Assembly: GCA_016928235.1 (NCBI GenBank)
Contig: JAFGLD010000167.1
Coordinates: 1 to 44,971 of the forward strand
DNA length: 44,971 nt
Direction: 5' to 3'
From: Anaerolineae bacterium
Lineage (GTDB): Bacteria; Chloroflexota; Anaerolineae; Aggregatilineales; UBA3940
The translations under genes were made by a program, and so were the position numbers. This document shows positions 41,948-44,971 of this stretch, piece after piece. Position 1 is the first letter of the stretch; each line of letters starts with the position of its first letter. The notes under the pieces are model-generated. The model was not told where the DNA came from. It made no database searches and saw only the letters and a program-made list of their open reading frames with translations.

Positions 41948-41986
41948 GGGCTCTGAGGTGGATACAATGTGTCCGCCTCAGAGCCC
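41948..41986. terminator. Long perfect hairpin after the GH9 gene
   Basis: GGGCTCTGAGG (41948-41958) pairs with 41976-41986, and the stem continues inward with T-G, G-C, G-C, A-T, T-G, A-T and C-G pairs to a three-base loop. It begins 50 bases after the stop and lacks a T tract, like the hairpin after the secreted protein gene. Confidence 0.75.
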
Positions 41987-42123
41987 CACACTTCCTCCGG
42001 CTGTACCATAGGCATGGCATACCCACGGCAGCACGACTGGGAGAAGAACGCCCGGCACCCTATGTCACACATGCGGCGATACACGGTTTGAACCGTTTTG
42101 TAGCCAATATGCCCTACAAAGAA

Positions 42124-42342
42124 CTATTTCGCCGCGGAGATCGCAGAGGAAAGCCATAGGAATTTGTCAGCGATTCTTACGATAAACATCCAAAGCGGGA
42201 ATCTCTGAAGCGATATCGACTGCCGGACGACCATGTGCAGCACACCCCCATCGAGCACCCTTCGGATGACGGCGTCGCGGTCATCGTCGAAGGCGTCGAT
42301 GTCAAGCTGGCAGTGTGTATCGACCAGCGTGATTGGCATCAT
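42124..42342 (-). pseudogene. TatD-family nuclease fragment
   Basis: The first residues ([20 protein letters not shown], then [18 protein letters not shown]) match the beginning of TatD-type metal-dependent DNases, whose canonical start is VDTHCHLD. After about 40 residues the likeness fades and the frame ends at residue 72, while TatD proteins have about 260. The second metal-binding histidine of HCH is Q. There is no ribosome site. It lies 20 bp downstream of gmd on the same strand and is best read as a decayed remnant. Confidence 0.6.
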
Positions 42343-42362
42343 GGGGTAGGGTGGCTGTTGGG

Positions 42363-43340
<978 letters not shown>

Positions 43341-43427
43341 CTAAAAACGGTGATGAGTCGTGATCGATGCATCTGCGAGCAAGAAGACGGGGTGTATTCC
43401 GGCTCTCGATGCCATCCGCTCAAGAGA

Positions 43428-44387
43428 TTAGACTGAATTCATGCGAGCGCGCCATTCTGCCAGGATGTCGGCAAGAGACTGCTCGATTGAGTAAGTCGGC
43501 CGCCAACCGGTGGCGGCTTGTATTTTGCTGTTATCGGCCTGCATGATGGGTATCTCTACCGGACGGAATCTGTCCGGGTCGATCTGTACTTCGATAGGGA
43601 TTTCTGTCATGCCTAGAAGCGTGTCCAGAATCTCCTGGATGCTGTAGGCCTGCTCGCTTCCGATGTTATAGACTTCGCCCGGCTCTCCGTGTTGCAGGAG
43701 GAGGAGGTAGGCGCGGACCATATCGCGCACATCGGTGAAATCGCGCTTGGCTGCTAGATTCCCGACCTTGATGATAGGTTCCTGTGATCCCTTTTCAATC
43801 GCTGCAATCTGGCTGGCGAAGGCTGGGATGACAAATCGCTGGCTCTGCCCCGGTCCGATCTGGTTGAAGGGCCTCACCCGGATCGCCGCGACCTGGTGAC
43901 TGTGGAAGTACTGTAGCCCCAACATATCTTGCGCGACCTTGCTGACCCCGTAGGGACTGGTAGGGTGCAGGGGTTGTTGTTCGTTGGTGGGGACTTCGCT
44001 TGGCGAGATAGGGCCGTAGACCTCGGCCGTCCCCACGACCAGCACGCGGGTCTCCAATCCCTGTTTGACAATGCCTTGGAGGATGTTAAGCTGCGCCTGG
44101 ATGTTATTCCGCAGGGTTTCCCAGGGGTGTTTGAACGACTCGGGTACGAAGCTTTGCCCGGCCAGATGGTAGATGTGATCGGGGCGGGTGTCTTCGATGA
44201 GTTGATGGGTGGCTTCTTCGTTTGTCAGATCGATCTGGTGAAGGTGTACCCCCAGTTTTTCCAGATGGGGATACTGGTTCGTAGAAAGCCAGGTTGTACC
44301 AATGATGGTTGTATCTTGTTGGTCGGCAAGGTGTTGAGCCAGATGCCCGCCGACAAACCCATCAACACCGGTGATCAGTGCTTTCAC
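43428..44387 (-). CDS. GDP-6-deoxy-D-mannose (GDP-4-keto) reductase, Rmd-like
   Basis: A 319-residue extended short-chain dehydrogenase. The nucleotide loop GVDGFVGGHLAQHL is at 7-20, GTAEVYGP at 119-126 carries the catalytic threonine/serine position, and Y146-GVS-K150 is the catalytic pair. RVRPFNQIGPGQSQRFVIPAF and KRDFTDVRDMVRAYLLLL are typical of Rmd and RfbD-like reductases, which reduce the 4-keto group to give GDP-D-rhamnose. Residue 1 is taken as GTG 44387, where the Rossmann fold begins and AAAGGG lies upstream; the frame stays open for 33 more codons without a ribosome site. Being next to gmd makes the substrate assignment strong; GDP-fucose synthase is less likely because of sequence style. 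Confidence 0.88.
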   Translation of the reverse strand: MKALITGVDGFVGGHLAQHLADQQDTTIIGTTWLSTNQYPHLEKLGVHLHQIDLTNEEATHQLIEDTRPDHIYHLAGQSFVPESFKHPWETLRNNIQAQLNILQGIVKQGLETRVLVVGTAEVYGPISPSEVPTNEQQPLHPTSPYGVSKVAQDMLGLQYFHSHQVAAIRVRPFNQIGPGQSQRFVIPAFASQIAAIEKGSQEPIIKVGNLAAKRDFTDVRDMVRAYLLLLQHGEPGEVYNIGSEQAYSIQEILDTLLGMTEIPIEVQIDPDRFRPVEIPIMQADNSKIQAATGWRPTYSIEQSLADILAEWRARMNSV

Positions 44388-44745
44388 AGGAACCCTTTCA
44401 CAATGACATGTGTCAGCCGATGCTGCAAAGGCGAAGTATACCGTATGAGAAAGATTTGCCAAAGGTAGGCGGCGTTTCGATTTCAAACAAGAAGCCCCCC
44501 ACAGTGTCTCCCGGCGGCCTTCTTACAAAATCAGTCAGATGAGGGCTCGGGTCGATCCCTAACCCCCGCTTGCATTCCTTCCTCCCACTGGGTGAGGTAA
44601 GCAGCTTGCTGATCGGTGAGCGTGTCGATCTGAGTGCCCATCGCCTGGATCGCAGAGCTTTATACTTGCCCATTTGACCGGCCTGCCGCAGAATGGTGTG
44701 CATGCTATCCGAGCAGCAACCTCCTATCTGAGAGGAGTGGAAAAG
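44388..44745. other. Intergenic region with a gene remnant
   Basis: Between rmd and the amidohydrolase lies only the SAH hydrolase tail described separately, with its terminator-like hairpin: AAGAAG (44489-44494) faces CTTCTT (44519-44524) with CC/GG pairs inside the stem. Read on the minus strand, T-rich sequence follows the stem. Confidence 0.5.
44531..44659 (-). pseudogene. C-terminal fragment of an S-adenosylhomocysteine hydrolase gene
   Basis: The minus strand reads SAIQAMGTQIDTLTDQQAAY then LTQWEEGM and ends at a TGA stop (44531-44533). The pattern A-M-G-x-x-I-D-x-L-T-x-x-Q-x-x-Y-L-x-x-W-x-x-G is the extreme C-terminus of archaeal-type and related bacterial adenosylhomocysteinases as I remember them. 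A TAA stop at 44660-44662 cuts the frame just upstream, and no start or ribosome site exists. The rest of the gene is gone. A hairpin with T-rich flank just after the stop (44489-44524) could be the old terminator. Confidence 0.55.
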
Positions 44746-44971
44746 ATGGAGTATCCCGAGCCGCACTTTGTCACGGGCTATGAGCCCGATCATGAGGCCG
44801 TTATCGAGATCAAAAACGGATGTTTTGCCGATGTCGTGAATGGCTGCTTCTTCGATCCTGGCGTGAGGATTCTGATCCAGGGGGCAAAGATCGCTGCCAT
44901 GCCCGATGGCGAAAGTGAAATCAAGCCTGACTACTCAATCGACCTGCAAGGAAAAACCGCCATTCCAGGGC
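44746..44971 (+). CDS. Amidohydrolase family protein, N-terminal part (runs off the window)
   Basis: Seventy-five codons are open to the end of the window. After a 30-residue acidic lead (MEYPEPHFVTGYEPD) comes IKNGCFADVVNGCFFDPGVRI, then ILIQGAKIAAM and SIDLQGKTAIPG. The I-x-G-x-K-I-A-A and D-L-x-G-K-T-A-x-P-G pattern is the start of metal-dependent amidohydrolases such as imidazolonepropionase-like enzymes and prolidases. The metal-binding HxH would come right after the window's end. ATG 44746 has GAGGAG at 44732-44737, eight bases upstream. The specific substrate cannot be named from this part. Confidence 0.8.
   Translation, partial: MEYPEPHFVTGYEPDHEAVIEIKNGCFADVVNGCFFDPGVRILIQGAKIAAMPDGESEIKPDYSIDLQGKTAIPG

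Overview
The window looks like a chromosomal segment of a Chloroflexota bacterium, probably Anaerolineae-like. This is an inference from gene style: a BTAD/NB-ARC/TPR giant regulator, multi-GAF SpoIIE phosphatase, strings of GT39/YfhO-type membrane glycosyltransferases and GDP-D-rhamnose genes. There is no rRNA or phylogenetic marker stronger than smpB. Base composition is moderate and non-coding gaps are common and rich in repeats.

Layout. (1) 1-3.4 kb: a TPR protein, two conserved hypothetical helix-turn-helix-like proteins and tRNA-Arg(UCU). (2) 3.7-8.4 kb: smpB and a CtpA-type S41 protease on the minus strand, then a Nudix hydrolase, an envelope serine hydrolase and a small TIGR04076-like protein on the plus strand. 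(3) 8.4-13.0 kb: a minus-strand partner-switching operon (STAS, then an anti-sigma-kinase/STAS fusion, then a five-GAF SpoIIE phosphatase). (4) 13.0-13.6 kb: tRNA-Pro(GGG) with clear promoter and terminator, facing an SCP2 domain gene. (5) 14.0-19.5 kb: a 1332-residue TPR/HEAT/ankyrin protein ending in two PARP-like zinc fingers, followed by a HEAT-repeat protein. (6) 19.5-19.9 kb: a 21-bp minisatellite. (7) 20.0-30.6 kb: a minus-strand surface polysaccharide operon (GT2, GT4, two GT39-like paralogues, YfhO-like, O-antigen ligase-like). (8) 31.4-41.9 kb: a SARP-type regulator diverging from a secreted cysteine-repeat protein, then a NadA-like Fe-S protein and a large secreted GH9 cellulase with CBM4 and CBM2-like modules. 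(9) 42.1-44.4 kb: gmd and an rmd-like reductase (GDP-D-rhamnose), flanked by fragments of tatD and of an S-adenosylhomocysteine hydrolase gene. (10) 44.7 kb to the end: the start of an amidohydrolase.

The strongest new observation is a promoter cassette of about 68 bp, 64/68 identical, placed once upstream of the secreted protein (34486-34553) and once upstream of the GH9 cellulase (37376-37443). It has two TTACTGAGA repeats at exactly 11-bp pitch and a TATCAT -10 box nine bases later. This is the architecture known for SARP regulators, and a SARP-type gene lies immediately beside the first copy. I infer a small regulon for secreted polysaccharide degradation or binding. Other points of note are the PARP-like zinc fingers in a bacterial repeat protein, a NadA homologue that keeps the cluster cysteines but has lost substrate-pocket motifs, and two palindromic repeat families in the gaps.
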